Shown in pieces: positions 10,668-21,312 of a stretch of 64,000 bases of DNA. Under the pieces are notes generated by a model. That model ran no database searches, was not told the origin of the DNA, and saw only the letters and a program-made list of their open reading frames with translations. Every line of letters starts with the position of its first letter. Position 1 is the stretch's first letter. Origin of the DNA: Cherax quadricarinatus (lineage: Eukaryota > Arthropoda > Malacostraca > Decapoda > Parastacidae); contig NC_091307.1 of assembly GCF_038502225.1 (NCBI RefSeq), forward strand, positions 28,259,078 to 28,323,077, read 5' to 3'. The position numbers and the translations under genes were made by a program.

Positions 10668-10754
10668 GCTTCTTCAATAAAGATTCCCATGTGTTGCATG
10701 TCTCACTTCTTCAACTTGTCGGTTTTCAAAACCATTCATCACATCGTGAGTCTG

Positions 10755-11104
10755 CCTGGCTTTGCTTCTCCTCGAGTGAACATTACATTATATACTAGGC
10801 ATTTAAAGGGCCCTAGAGTGATAAAATGCATATACAGTACACTCATAACTGCATATCAGGGTTTTATGTTATTTATATTGTTTATTATGTGATATTAGAT
10901 GAATTATGCTAGATAAATAACCCATAGAGCTGATAATAACGTCATATTGAAGTACTATTTTGTCATGCCTCCTGACAGCAGGAACAGATTAATTGGATTT
11001 ACATTATTTCTTATCAGAAATATTGCTTTGACTTTAGTATGTTTCGACTCTAGTACTAGCTCCTGGAATTTATTAATTAAGTACGAAACTTGAGTTACCA
11101 CTGC
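10755..11104. other. Unassigned spacer
   Basis: No supported feature. Short open frames here lack codon structure or motifs. Confidence 0.5.
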
Positions 11105-11352
11105 ATCTTTATTTCTACATGTACATTACAAGGTAAACAGGCCTAGCTGACATCAATGACATACTTGTTATGCTGATCATTTCGGACGTATTAGGTAAGT
11201 TTTGTCCCAGGATGCGACCCATACTAGTCGACTAACTGGGACAGCATGTGTCTTATGGAAACACCTCCCTAATGTTTTCCAGCTGTACCAGAGATTCGAA
11301 CTCCGGACCTCAGTGTGTGAGCTGAGTGCGCCAGCAATTGAGCTACGGGACA
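11105..11352 (-). mobile_element. tRNA-derived SINE (SINE-V type), minus strand
   Basis: On the minus strand it starts TGTCCCGTAGCTCAATTGC, giving a box A (TAGCTCAATTGC), and has a good box B, AGTTCGAATCT, about 45 bp on. Between them lies an anticodon-arm-like region CTCAG...CTGAG. After the tRNA head comes TAGTCGACTAGTATGGGTCG and CATCCTGGGACAAAACTTA, shared with the SINE at 22323-22619. Its 3' end TACATGTAGAAATAAAGAT recurs at 23046-23064. SINEs of this kind borrow the 3' end of a partner LINE for mobilisation. Confidence 0.75.
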
Positions 11353-11960
11353 CATTGAGCTACTACACACGTCGTGTGAAAATCAAGCCAGCAAATGGAG
11401 CAATTAACAACTCCACCTTTGTCATGTAGGGGGGTATTGGTTTGGGGAATATGGGGGTAAGCGGAGGGAGTCAGTAGGTAGGGGACAGGCGGGCGAAGTG
11501 GTAGGAGAGATGATTAGCGGAGGTTGGTAGGTAATGTGAAGTCACTGGTGACTACAACTTCCACCTTCCATTACTCTACCCACCACACTACTCACCCTCT
11601 CACTACTTTAACTAAACATAATAAAATATAAGAAATAGGAATAGCAAATAACGGGGACCGTGAATATTACTATTCTACTCAAACACAGTTTATTATTAAG
11701 TCTTTGTATAATAATATATTTGGGAACAGGAGAACATTATTGTGGTTTAGATAACTAGGGTGGTACACATAAGCAGTGAGACAGGGAATACAATCAACTT
11801 GACCAAAATGAATATAACTTACAATATAGTTCAGAGGACAGTTCACTACAGGAACTAAGCCACAGGTCCCAAGACCTACACAACACGAGTACTGCGCCAA
11901 GCCAGTACTCTGCCCAGTGCCTCCAACAGTCTCCTCCAGAGACTTCAGCAGCCTTCTCCC
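11353..11960. other. Unassigned spacer
   Basis: G-rich stretch near 11430-11530, then AT-rich DNA. No gene or repeat family recognised. Confidence 0.45.
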
Positions 11961-12137
11961 GAGCCCTGCGCCCCAGCAGCAGCTCTGCTTGAATCTCTGC
12001 TCAGGAGCTCTGCACCCCAGCAGTAGCTCCGCTCGAATCTCTGCTCAGGAGCTCTGCACCATAGCAGCAGCTCTGCTCGAATCTCCGCTCAGGAGCTCTG
12101 CACTCCAGCAGCAGTTCCGCTCGAATCTCCTCTGCTC
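11961..12137 (+). repeat. 44-bp tandem repeat, 4 units
   Basis: Units starting GAGCTCTGCAC at 11961 (variant), 12005, 12049 and 12093, each ending ...CTCGAATCTCTGCTCAG. Open frames across it are by-products of the repeat. Confidence 0.85.
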
Positions 12138-12330
12138 AGCTGTTCCTTGGGCTTATATCGTGGTCCAAGCACCCTCCACAACCATGTGTACGACCTGACG
12201 CCTAGGTCTGACGCCGTCAAGAACAAAAGACCTCAGACGTGGGCTTGGCTACAGACGTTTGCCAAGGCAAGGTGTGACCATATAATTGGTTAAATTAGGT
12301 CTCCCTAGAGACCTCACAAGCCCAGCTGAA

Positions 12331-12582
12331 CTACATCACACCTTTAGCTACTGCCATAAGTACCTGCTTGCACATCAAATTTGTCTTGATCTGCTCATTG
12401 AAGGACTCCATCATTGTCATTTGCACTGATGACACTGAAGCATCTAAGCTCACATATGACTCTACAGTCAAGACCCTACAAGCCAGACAGTTTACCATAT
12501 TTCCATCTCCATTCTTGAAGGGAAACAGATCAGTCTTTATGAAACAGCATGACAAGATCCTCAGCTGAAGCACTGAAGACAT
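12331..12582 (+). pseudogene. Possible retroelement ORF1 fragment
   Basis: A 66-codon frame at 12368-12568 reads ...VICTDDTEASKL... QARQFTIFPSPF ... RSVFMKQHDKIL. The closing pattern (a short strand, then R-x-V-F-x3-h-D-x-h) resembles the start of RNA-binding domains in some LINE ORF1 proteins. That is a weak resemblance, with no other domain next to it. It may equally be a chance open frame. Confidence 0.25.
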
Positions 12583-12691
12583 GTGTCAAGGAACAAAACA
12601 CCTGGGCTTCAGTAGATAGCATTACCAAAACCTATAATGTCTAAAGATAAACATCACTTTCTCAGACATCTCCGTGGCTGCCCAATAACTA

Positions 12692-13128
12692 ATAACTAAA
12701 AAAATAACTAAAATAACTAAAAAATAAAATATAAATTATAAATTATGAAAATAACTAATAGCAAAAAACTAAAAAATAACTAAAAATAAATAAAAAATAA
12801 CTAAAATCAATTAAAATTAACTAAAAAATAAATAAAAATAAGTAATAACTAACAATAACTAAAAAGAAGTAATAAGTAAAAATAACTAAAAATATAATTA
12901 ATATAACTAAATATAATAAATAAAAAATAACTAAAATTAACTAAAAAATAAAGAATAACTAAAAATAACTAACAAAAATTAACAAAAAATAACTAAAAAT
13001 ATCTGAAAATAACTGAAAGTTACTAAAATTAACTAATAACAAATAACTAAAAATAATAAAAATAGCTGAAAAGTAAATAAAAATAACTGGAAAATAACTA
13101 AAAATCATTAATAACTAAAAATAACTGA
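12692..13128 (+). repeat. A-rich degenerate satellite of (AAATAACTA)-like units
   Basis: Over 430 bp built from AATAACTAAAAA-like words with constant small changes in length. It grades directly into the G-rich array at 13129. Confidence 0.85.
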
Positions 13129-13717
13129 GGAGGGAGAGAGGGACACACAGGTAGAGAGGGGGGAGGGAAACACACACAGGCAGAGGGGGGAGTTGAGGGG
13201 CATTCACACAGGTAGAGAGGGGGAGGGAGAGACACACACAGGCAGAGAGGGGGGAGGGAAGGACATACACACATAGGCAGAGGGGGGAGTTGAGGGGCAC
13301 CCACACAGGTAGAGAGGGGGATGGAGGGACACACAGGCAGAGAGGGGAAAAGGAAGGACACACACACAGGCAGAGGGCGGAGTTGAGGGGCACCCACACA
13401 GGTAGAGAGGGGGATGGAGGGACACACAGGCAGAGAGGGGGAAAGGAAGGACACACACACAGGCAGAGGGCGGAGTTGAGGGGCACCCACACATGTAGAG
13501 AGGGGGATGGAGGGACACACACACACAGGCAGAGAGGGGGGAGGGAAGGACACACACACACACAGGCAGATAGGGGGAGAGGTGAGGCACATGCACAGGC
13601 AGAGGGGAGAGGGACACACATAGGCAGAGAGGGAGGAGGGACACATACTGGCAGAAGGGGAAGGGAGGGACACATACAGGCAGAGAGGGTGGGAGGAAGG
13701 GACACATACAGGCAGAG
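13129..13717 (+). repeat. G-rich/CA minisatellite with about 90-bp higher-order unit
   Basis: Short units of the form GGGACACACAGGCAGAGAG recur, organised into longer units of about 90 bp marked by GGAGTTGAGGGGCACCCAC at about 13285, 13380 and 13473. The proline/cysteine-rich frames of the minus strand and the Arg/Gly frame of the plus strand are artefacts: several frames are open at once. Confidence 0.9.
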
Positions 13718-13723
13718 TGTTTA

Positions 13724-14100
13724 TTTTTTAATAACAAACACTTTGGCAAATTTACATAGCACTTTCCCACTACCTTCCAGATCCAACAAAGTGGTATTCA
13801 AATGGCCAACATATGACTTGAAGTCATTTGCATTTACTTGAAATGTCCTAAACCTATCCAACACATATTGAACAAAGGACACGTGTTCATCCCACGTATG
13901 AACAACTACAATTATAACAGTCAGGTAACCTTTCAAAAATATTTCTAAGACATCAATCTGCCTCACTTTAACAATTAAACAATAATACATACCAGGTAGT
14001 TTCCACAGGCTTCCTATTCTAGTTTCCACTTGCTGCCTCAGGTTTGCACTCACTCCCTGTGATTTCGACTCACAGCTTCTGGCTACCTCTTCTTGGCTAT
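13724..14100 (-). pseudogene. Unidentified coding-looking segment, possible exons
   Basis: Minus-strand frame 14053-13721 looks protein-like: ANLRQQVETRIGSLWKLPG, then VHTWDEHVSFVQYVLD, DFKSYVGHLNTTLLDLEGSG, FAKVFVIKK. On the same strand there are plausible splice sites: TCTGTCTTACAG at about 14140-14129 before VDECDFEVREAIAKK, GTATGT at about 13992, and TATAATTGTAG at about 13910. A diverged second copy of the last part lies at 14267-14475. I do not recognise the family. It could be duplicated exons of a host gene, or an old transposon. Confidence 0.35.
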
Positions 14101-14266
14101 GGCTTCCCTTACTTCAAAATCACATTCATCAACTGTAAGACAGAAGAAACAAATGCATTTCAAAAATCTAAGAAACAAATTATTTCTATAAGAGATATTT
14201 AACATACTTAAAGCCTTTTCAAATCCACAATCTTTGTAGCAACTTTTTATCAAGAGCAAATGGATA

Positions 14267-14475
14267 ATTTTCAATAACAAAAACTTTGGCAAATTTTCTT
14301 GCCACTACCTACGTCATGACCCAACAAAGTTATACTAAAATGGCCAACAGATGATTTCTAGTCATTTACATTTACTTGAAATGTACTAAATCTCTCCAAG
14401 AGATATTCAAAATGGGACGCAGGTTCATCCCATGTATTACAAACTAACTTCAGTTATAACAACCAGGCAAGCTTT
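14267..14475 (-). pseudogene. Diverged duplicate of 13724-13935
   Basis: Aligns with 13724-13935 over about 200 bp (AACTTTGGCAAATTT, TCATTTACATTTACTTGAAATG, GGTTCATCCCATGTATTA blocks). It carries extra changes, including an in-frame stop where the other copy has DDFKS-like coding. Continues on its minus-strand 3' side into KVFVIENYPFALDKKLL, which the other copy lacks. Confidence 0.5.
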
Positions 14476-14554
14476 AAAATTGTACAAGAGCCTCATTGAT
14501 AAATATTATAAAGATAGAAATCTACAATACTACATACTTGGTAACTTTAAAGAG

Positions 14555-14880
14555 ACCTACTTTACAAACCAAAAGACACGGAAACTGAAATGTCTGCTGT
14601 GACCCTCGAAAAAGAAGGCATGATCATGGACTTTTCATATGATTTACAAGGCCCTAGCCAGAATTCCTTGTAAAATAAACTGTCTAGCCTTAGATAAAAT
14701 CCTCCATGGTAAGGTCAGCATAAGAGAAGTTTGTGTTATTGCAATGGGCTCAGAGCTGCATCTACAATTTAATGCAATGATGCCAAAACACAGCATCTTT
14801 CAAGAGAATCATCATCTCCCAGACACCTACATACACTTAAATACCCAGTGTAATCGTTGCTTTTAACAAAATAGTTAAGC
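14555..14880 (-). pseudogene. Unidentified segment, copy 1 of a diverged 300-bp duplication
   Basis: Matches 15395-15690 at roughly three bases in four. On the minus strand both copies read DYTGYLSVC.CLGD..S.ERCC.LAS. This copy has stops (LASLH* and Q*H). Identity unknown. Confidence 0.45.
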
Positions 14881-15394
14881 AGTACGGTCCATTATTCCAG
14901 AAGTTAGATGCTTCAATGGGACACATTTGTATAGCTTAAGGGAGATTAGAATATACAAAAACATGCATACCATACAGTTCTTTCCTCTAGTTGGTGCAAG
15001 CAGCTTTCATGCGATCAGGTGAAGACTGCTTCGGCCATTTTGTTGTCTTCTCATCATTGTTGATTTTCAGGAATGCTTTGTTTTCCAATTCACAGGTCAG
15101 TCAATGATCTATGATGAACTCTGCCCCTACAATGTTCCTGGGAAGGAAAAAAAGAAGAGACCGCACACAAAAGAAGCAGTTGGCCGCAAGTCTAAACTCC
15201 CTTCATACCAGTTATGACCAAAATGGTCTTTGGAAAACACAAGAACCTCTGGTCCAACTGGTACTAACCCTAGGAAATCCAGGTACAGAACCTCTGAAGA
15301 AGCCTTTTAGGTTCCATATAGTGTGGGTGTCATAAGAGTCTTTGTTGAACTCTTCAATGACCGAAGGACAGACGCTCCATCTTGCCCCTTAATA

Positions 15395-15784
15395 TAAACA
15401 TCTGCTGCTAACACAGAAAAGAAAGGGATGAGCATAGACTTTTAACTAGATTTACGAGGCTCTGTCCAAAATTCCTCGTAAAATAAACTGTCTAGCTTTG
15501 GATAAAATTCCTTCAAAGTAAGGTCAACAGAGGAGAACATGCTTCTGTTCCTGCAGTGGGCTAAGAATTGCAAGCATTGATGCCAAAAAACAGCATCTTT
15601 CATGAGAATTTTTATCTCCCAGACAGCTACATACACTTAAATAACCAGTGTAATCCTTGATTTTAACCAAATTGTTCAGCATCTGCTGCAGCCTGGTCCC
15701 TAAACATCTTTCTGCAATATGGCTGTAGGTGGTCCTGTTTATTGCAACATGTACAGCAATAAGGTTAAAAAGCCTCCAGCCCAC
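15395..15784 (-). pseudogene. Unidentified segment, copy 2 of the duplication
   Basis: The better-preserved copy: open from 15784 to 15524 (86 codons), with LQQMLNNLVKIKDYTGYLSV and LASMLAILSPLQEQ. Together with the 13.7-14.5 kb pair it suggests a minus-strand unit of at least two exons that was duplicated and has since decayed. Sequence between the copies (15000-15330) also gives protein-like minus-strand text, e.g. FSKDHFGHNWYEGSLDLR. No family recognised. Confidence 0.35.
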
Positions 15785-15901
15785 AATGGGTGGAGCCCTT
15801 GACCCTGGGGAACTGGGCTCCTCCTAGCTGTTCCCTGTAGTCCTGGACCTGTGATGGCTGACTTAAAACTTTCCTGGGCATGTACTGGAGAATTAGGCTT
15901 A

Positions 15902-16021
15902 TTAACCCTTTCAGGGCTTCTGACGTACTAGTACGGCTTACGCACCAGGGTTATTGACATACTAATATGCCTAAACTCTAGCACCTTCAAATCTAGTGAG
16001 AGAAAGCTGGTAGGCCTACAT
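15902..16021 (+). repeat. Short repeat-like block upstream of the BEL remnant
   Basis: AACCCTTTCAGGGCTTCTGA through GAGAAAGCTGGTAGGCCTAC. Its composition and the abrupt change to BEL/Pao coding at about 16022 suggest a separate repeat joined here. No second copy in this window. Confidence 0.3.
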
Positions 16022-16369
16022 ATTCAACCAGGTGACATTGTGTTGATTGATACTGAACAACATCGAACATTGTGGCCTCTGGGCAAAGTATTGACATTGT
16101 ACCCAGATGCACAAGGTGTTGTCAGGAATGTCAAAGTGTTGTGTCGTGGCCAGGAAAGTTTACGCACAATTAATAAATTGATTCCCTTGGAATTAAATGG
16201 TGTTCAATCAAACGCAAATGAAAATCTGAGGGAAAGTGACACGAGTGATATGGAAGATAACGCTGACCAAGTGATGCCGGAAGATGAAATCGTAGTAAGA
16301 CCTACTAGGAGAACAGCCACTCAAGCCAGAACCGGCTGGAATCATCTCCTAAAGGAAGGAGTAATTTGA
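16022..16369 (+). pseudogene. BEL/Pao polyprotein C-terminal domain (DUF5641 type)
   Basis: Reads PGDIVLID...WPLGKVLTLYPDAQGVVRN ... LRTINKLIPLEL and ends in a short acidic then basic tail with a stop at 16369. This W-P-L-G-x-V...G-x-V-R-x-V...R-x-h-x-K-L-x-P-L pattern is the domain that follows integrase at the end of BEL/Pao Pol. It sits 32 bp before an LTR that opens TGTGG, as in a normal 3' end. Everything upstream (Gag, protease, RT, RNase H and most of integrase) is missing. Confidence 0.75.
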
Positions 16370-16834
16370 GTCGTTTAGCAATGAACTCCGGCCGGCCGCA
16401 GTGTGGAAAATAATGTATTTTCCAGAAGAAATACAGTGTATTTGTTATGTAAATTAGTGTAACATATTGTATTTAATAAAAATTTATATCATAAAAAATG
16501 GGAAGCCTGTGCCTGCGCAGAGGACTCGCCATGTTTGAACTGGTTAACACAAACGTTAGTGAATATTGGGAAGAATTTTCGTGCTCTAGAGGTAAAATTG
16601 GGCTGACATCTCTCAAATAGGAGGCGAAATTGTTGGATGTGCATTCCTGCATAACTTGAGATATCAGGCGACTGGACAAGACAGCTCCAGGAACCTCAGA
16701 TAAGTCTGTTTATGTTTAACTCTGGCCAGTGTTATTTCACGTATAGACAGTGAGGTTTTCTGAGTATGATACATATTAATCTCCAGTCAAATTGGTGAGT
16801 GATATTAAGATATTCTCCTTCTGTTATGTAAATT

Positions 16835-16837
<3 letters not shown>

Positions 16838-16898
<61 letters not shown>
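16838..16898 (+). repeat. (TA)n microsatellite in the LTR
   Basis: About 30 TA units. Confidence 0.95.
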
Positions 16899-16901
<3 letters not shown>

Positions 16902-16954
16902 CATTTATTAATTTTAATATACAGTCCACAAATTTATATATTTGCCAGAATTCC

Positions 16955-17188
16955 TGGTGAGTTTACCTGGAGTTTACCTGGAGAGAGTTCCGGGGGTCAA
17001 CGCCCCCGCGACCCGGTCTGTGATCAGGCCTCCTGGTGGATCAGAGCCTGATCAACCAGGCTGTTACTGTTGGCTGCACGCAAACCAACGTACGAGCCAC
17101 AGCCTGGCTGGTCAGGAACCGACTTTAGGTGCTTGTCCAGTGCCCGCTTGAAGACTGCCAGGGGTCTGTTGGTAATCCCCCTTATGTA
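16955..17188 (-). mobile_element. LINE-F 3' end fragment, nested in the LTR
   Basis: Same sequence as 53779-54000 (minus) and the reverse complement of 23990-24210. On the minus strand it encodes the last C-terminal residues (SNSLVDQ-like) and ends with the CTCCAGGTAAA tail. 5'-truncated. Confidence 0.85.
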
Positions 17189-17383
17189 TATTTCATTTGT
17201 AATTATAGGTCTAGAGCACCTTGTGGATATGACAGTTGTCGGTATCGAAGGGGGACATTTTTGTGACCTAGGTGTCCCAAATTCCTACTTGTCTATGTAA
17301 CTCTGATAAATAATAAATATCTTTGTTATCATTTACTGTTATGTACATAATGAGTTACATTCAGATAAATGCAATTTTCCACA

Positions 17384-18256
17384 CTTCTAATAAGTTATTA
17401 ACTAGCTATCTGCTGCGCAGCTGACTGAACCAGTGTCATATCTTACTAGACGTACCTGGGTATTTGTAGCTGACCCATAACTTTATCCCTGGCTCTTGAC
17501 AAGGCTGCAACCCGTTATCGCTGTCTTGATTGAAGTCGTAGTATTCTATGGTGCACTGTTAGTCTATAAAGATAGTTCTCAGTACACACTGTTACATTAC
17601 ACTGTCTTTCAGTCTTCGTCCTTTCACAGTAATGTCAACTGAGGAAGATAGGTATACTTCACTGTATTTGTTCTACCGCAAAAGTTGAGATTGTCTCTGA
17701 TGTACAGAAACGCGCAATTTGCTTGCACCAGTACGTAAAGCAATGTACCCTGTGGCGCGCCCTCTCAGTCCTTACTGCCTTCTTACAAAGGATCTGCTGA
17801 TTCCAGCGTTATTTCCCTTCCTTGCTAAACGCTGCAACAGTAGTTAACACATGATGCTTGATTTCTTGCTGTCTGGGCATAGAAAACAGTTTATGATAGC
17901 CTCAACTTGTGAACGAAGTGGGTGCAGAATTTTCTATAATTTTCCTGCTAAGTAAAGAGAGTCCCTTTTCCTCACTTCAGTATCACTCAATTGCAGAACA
18001 CTATGGTGCAAGGAGAGTAAGTAACTTCTGACTGGTACACGGTGTAGCATCTACTTCCAATTACTGATCATGCGGAAGCAAGAGAGGCTATTAGCCCCTC
18101 TGGAGGGCTGAGTCCCACAGGGGGCTGAAAGGGGCTGATACCCCCACCTCTTGGGGAAAATTTCTCCACAGCTACTGTCAGCGAAGATGATTCACACTTT
18201 TGAATCCGAATTAGCAAATCATGAATTATAAGTGACAATATTACAAATAATAAAAT
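17384..18256. other. Unassigned spacer
   Basis: No gene. A GC-richer patch at 18080-18150 (CCCCTCTGGAGGGCTGAGTCC) looks repeat-like but has no partner here. Confidence 0.45.

Positions 18257-18322
<66 letters not shown>
18257..18322 (+). repeat. (AAT)n microsatellite
   Basis: About 21 AAT units, directly before a truncated LINE-A2. Confidence 0.95.
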
Positions 18323-18330
18323 CATAAATT

Positions 18331-19130
18331 ACCCACTAATTACCCAACAAAAGGCTGCAGTTAGAATGATAACAAATTCTCACTACAGGCAGCACACTCC
18401 ACCAATATTCAATACACTCAACCTACTCACCATACAAAACATCCATACTTATTACTGCACCTATTACATACATAGAACACTCAACTCTGATATTAACCCT
18501 CCCCTCAAACATCTCCTTGCCAACCTCAACAGAACACATGACCATAACACAAGGCACAGATCACTCTTTGATATTCCTCGTGTCCATCTCACGCTATGCA
18601 AAAACTCAATGCACATAAAAGGCCCTAAAATCTGGAATTCATTACCTGTAAATATAAAAGAAACACTACCTGTTTATAAATTCAAGTCTCTTCTCAAAGA
18701 TCACTTACTCACCCAAAACCAAATAAATACTGAATAACTGAACCTTATAAATTGTATATCTTAAATGTTTCTCACAATTATATCACATAAATGTTAAACC
18801 TAAAACCCAATCTAACTTTATTATTTTTTAAATACACTACCTAACAGAATACTCCATTCTACTGAATTTATAACAATGCATGCAACCATATGACCTGTCT
18901 TTGTAATACTCACTTGTGCTTTATAGTAATCAGTTTACATTAATGTTTTTCACTGATTTCATCATTGCTTAGTTAATCTTAAGTTAATTTTAAGCCAGCC
19001 CGTAATGCTATGCATAGTATAAGTGGCTTTGGCATGCTGCTCTTATCTGTATTTTTTTTTGTACCTCTGTAAGTGTGCTCAAATTATAAATAAATAAATA
19101 AATAAAATAAATAAATAAATAAATAAAATT
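18331..19130 (+). mobile_element. LINE-A2, 5'-truncated copy
   Basis: Matches 26190-26968 closely, starting in the RT C-terminus (QQKAAVRMITN) and including the end of the protein (stop 18735) and the full 3'UTR with a (TAAA)n tail at 19087-19128. The open frame 18366-18737 is the tail of ORF2 only. Confidence 0.9.
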
Positions 19131-19199
19131 ATTATTTACGACCACTGTCAGCCTCAGAGTTATCACGTGGAGGCCAGTGGTTCGTCTTCAATGTCCACC

Positions 19200-19920
19200 C
19201 CCCCCCTCGCCTTCCCCAGGTTCATGTGTCCAGGAATCCATCCGTGGGCCCCCGGATGTCTTCCCTTCCTCACTTCCCTAAGGTCAGCCTCACCAACCTG
19301 TATTCTTGCCTTCCCCAGGTTCATGTATCCAGAAATCCATCCGTCTCCCGCCAGATGTCTTCCCTTCACCACTTCCCCAAGGTCAGCCTCAACTGCGTGT
19401 ATTAATGCATTCCTCGGGTTCATGTATCCAGGAATCCATCCGTTCGCTCCCGAATGTCTTCCCTTCCCCACTTACCTGAGGTCAGCGAGTGAGGTCGGTG
19501 CCTTCCCCGGATCAGTGTCTCCAGGAGTCCACTTGTGTCACCTCAGGTAGACTCCCTTCCCCACTTCCCCAGAGTCAGCGGTATTCTTGCCTTCCCCAGG
19601 TTCATATGTCCAGGCTGACCCAAGGTCAGCCTCAACAGCAACCTTCCCCAAGTTCATGTATCCAGGAATCCATACGTTCCCTCCCGGATGTTTTCCCTTC
19701 CCCACTTCCCTGAGGTCAGCGAGTGAGGTCGGTGCCTTCCCCGGATCAGTGTCTCCAGGAGTCCACTTGTGTCACCTCAGGTAGACTCCCTTCCCCACTT
19801 CCCCAGAGTCAGCGGTATTCTTGCCTTCCCCAGGTTCATGCGTCCAGGAATCCACCCGTCCGCCTGCGGATGTCTCCTCTTCCCCACTTACCCAAGGTCA
19901 GCCTCAACTGCATGTATTCA
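19200..19920 (+). repeat. About 100-bp GC-rich minisatellite with a 234-bp higher-order unit
   Basis: Units of about 98-100 bp marked by CCAGGTTCATGTATCCAGGA at 19217, 19317, 19415, 19598 and 19831. A block at 19478-19606 is repeated essentially unchanged at 19712-19840, offset 234 bp, so recent amplification used a larger unit. Open frames on both strands follow from the repeat. The array breaks off at about 19910, where LINE-D begins. Confidence 0.85.
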
Positions 19921-21275
19921 TACCTCTGCTTAAAGCTATGTATGGATCTGCCTCCACTACATCGCTTCCCAAACTATTCCACTTCCTGACTACTCTGTGG
20001 TTGAAGACATACTTCAATCCCGGCCGGGAGTATGGTCTGTAATTCATCTGTTTCTTCAACTTCCAACTGTGTCCCCTTATTGCTGTGTCCCATCTCTGGA
20101 ACATCTTCTCTTTGTCCACCTTGTCAATTCCTCTCAGTATTTTACATGTCGTTATCATGTCCCCCCTATCTCTCCTGTCCTCCAGTGTCGTCAAGTCGAT
20201 TTCCCTTAACCTCTCCTCGTAGGACATACCTCTTAGCTCTGGAGCTAGTCTTGTTGCAAACCTTTGCACTTTCTCTAGTTTCTTTACGTGCTTGGCTAGG
20301 TGTGGGTTCCAAACTGGTGCCGCATACTCCAATATGGGCCTAAAGTACACAGTGTACAGGGTCCTGAGCGATTTCTTGTTAAGATGTCGGAATGCTGTTC
20401 TAAGGTTTGCTAGGCGTCCATATGCTGCAGCAGTTATTTGGTTGATGTGCGCCTCAGGAGATGTGTTCGGTGTTATACTCACCACAAGATCTTTTTCCTT
20501 GAATGAGGTTTGTAGTCTCTAGCCCCATAGACTGTACTCCATCTGTGGTCTTCTTTGCCCTTCCCCAATCCTCATGACTTTGTACTTGATGGGGTTGAAC
20601 TCTAGGAACCAATTGCTGGACAAGGTCTGCAATCTGTCCAGATCCCTTTGTAGTTCTGCCTAGCCTTCGTCCAAATGAATTCTTCTCATCAACTTCACAT
20701 CATCTGCAAACAGTGACACTTCGGAGTCTATTCTTTCCGTCATGTTTTTCACAATTACCAGAAACAGCACTGGTCCTAAGACTGACTCCTGTGGGACCCC
20801 ACTTGTCACGTACCATGACTCGCTGTTGTCTTCCTGACAAGTATTCCGTGATCCATTGTAGTGCCTTCCCTGTTATCCCTGCTTGGTCCTCCAGTTTTTG
20901 CACTAATCTCTTGTGTGGAACTGTGTCAAACGCCTTCTTACAGTCCAAGAAAACGCAGTCTACCCACCCCTCTCTCTCTTGTCTTACTGCTGTCACCCTG
21001 TCATAGAACTCCAGTAGGTTTGTGACACAGGATTTCCCATCCATGAAGCCATGGTGGCTGCTGTTGATGAGATCATTCCTTTCTAGGTGTTCTACCACTC
21101 TTCTCCCGATAATCTTCTCCATGACTTTGCATACTATACATGTCAGTGACACTGGTCTGTAGTTTAGTGCTTCATGTCTGTCTCCTTTTTTAAAAACTGG
21201 GACTACATGTGCTGTCTTCCATACCTCTGGTAATCTCCCTCTTTCGATAGATGTGTTGAATATTGTTGTTAGGGG
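19912..21275 (-). mobile_element. LINE-D copy 1 (CR1-type), truncated at both ends
   Basis: The minus strand encodes RT motifs (CVFLDCKKAFDTVPHKRL, then SGVPQESVLGP and SLFADDVKLMRRI in another frame) and the CR1-style C-terminus (YEERLREIDLTTLEDRRDRG). The protein starts inside the RT (LTTIFNTSIERGRLPEV) at about 21275. The 3'UTR is missing because the minisatellite joins at about 19912. At about 20815 a deletion shifts the frame between YLSGRQQRV and SGVPQ, and a stop follows the FADD block. Dead copy. Confidence 0.85.
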
Positions 21276-21282
21276 TTGTTAG

Positions 21283-21312
21283 GGGTGTGTGTGCGTGTGC
21301 GTGTGCGCGTAC
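21283..21312 (+). repeat. (GT)n/(GC) short tract at the LINE-D copy 2 tail
   Basis: GTGTGTGTGCGTGTGCGTGT next to the GTACTCACCTAATT tail. Confidence 0.7.

Larger units (their letters stand above)
10399..10754 (+). mobile_element. Fold-back (inverted-repeat) retroposon with hammerhead-like cores
   Basis: A 330-bp insert is flanked by the 13-bp direct repeat CATCGTGAGTCTG at 10399-10411 and 10742-10754. The arms 10413-10495 and 10632-10715 are reverse complements of each other with few mismatches, separated by about 136 bp of unique sequence. Each arm, read towards its outer end, contains CTGATGA, a perfect 5-bp stem, GAAAC and then AATAAA. Such arms resemble the terminal repeats of Penelope-like elements or retrozymes, but here they are inverted. 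The long target duplication argues for reverse-transcription-based insertion and against a cut-and-paste transposon. No coding capacity. Confidence 0.7.
16402..17383 (+). mobile_element. 3' LTR of the BEL/Pao element
   Basis: Starts TGTGGAAAATAATG and ends CAATTTTCCACA, giving 10-bp inverted ends with TG...CA. It is preceded by a GC-rich stretch (CTCCGGCCGGCCGCAG) following the Pol stop. It contains a (TA)n tract and an inserted LINE-F 3' end. Its last 50 bp resemble the end of the LTR at 1403-2591. Confidence 0.8.

Noticed and set aside
13098..13841. Long proline/cysteine-rich and Arg/Gly-rich frames of 180-196 codons
   Set aside because: Several overlapping frames on both strands are open at once across a minisatellite; this is compositional, not coding.
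19167..20042. Serine/proline-rich frames over 19.2-20.0 kb
   Set aside because: They follow the 100-bp minisatellite and run through unrelated antisense LINE-D.
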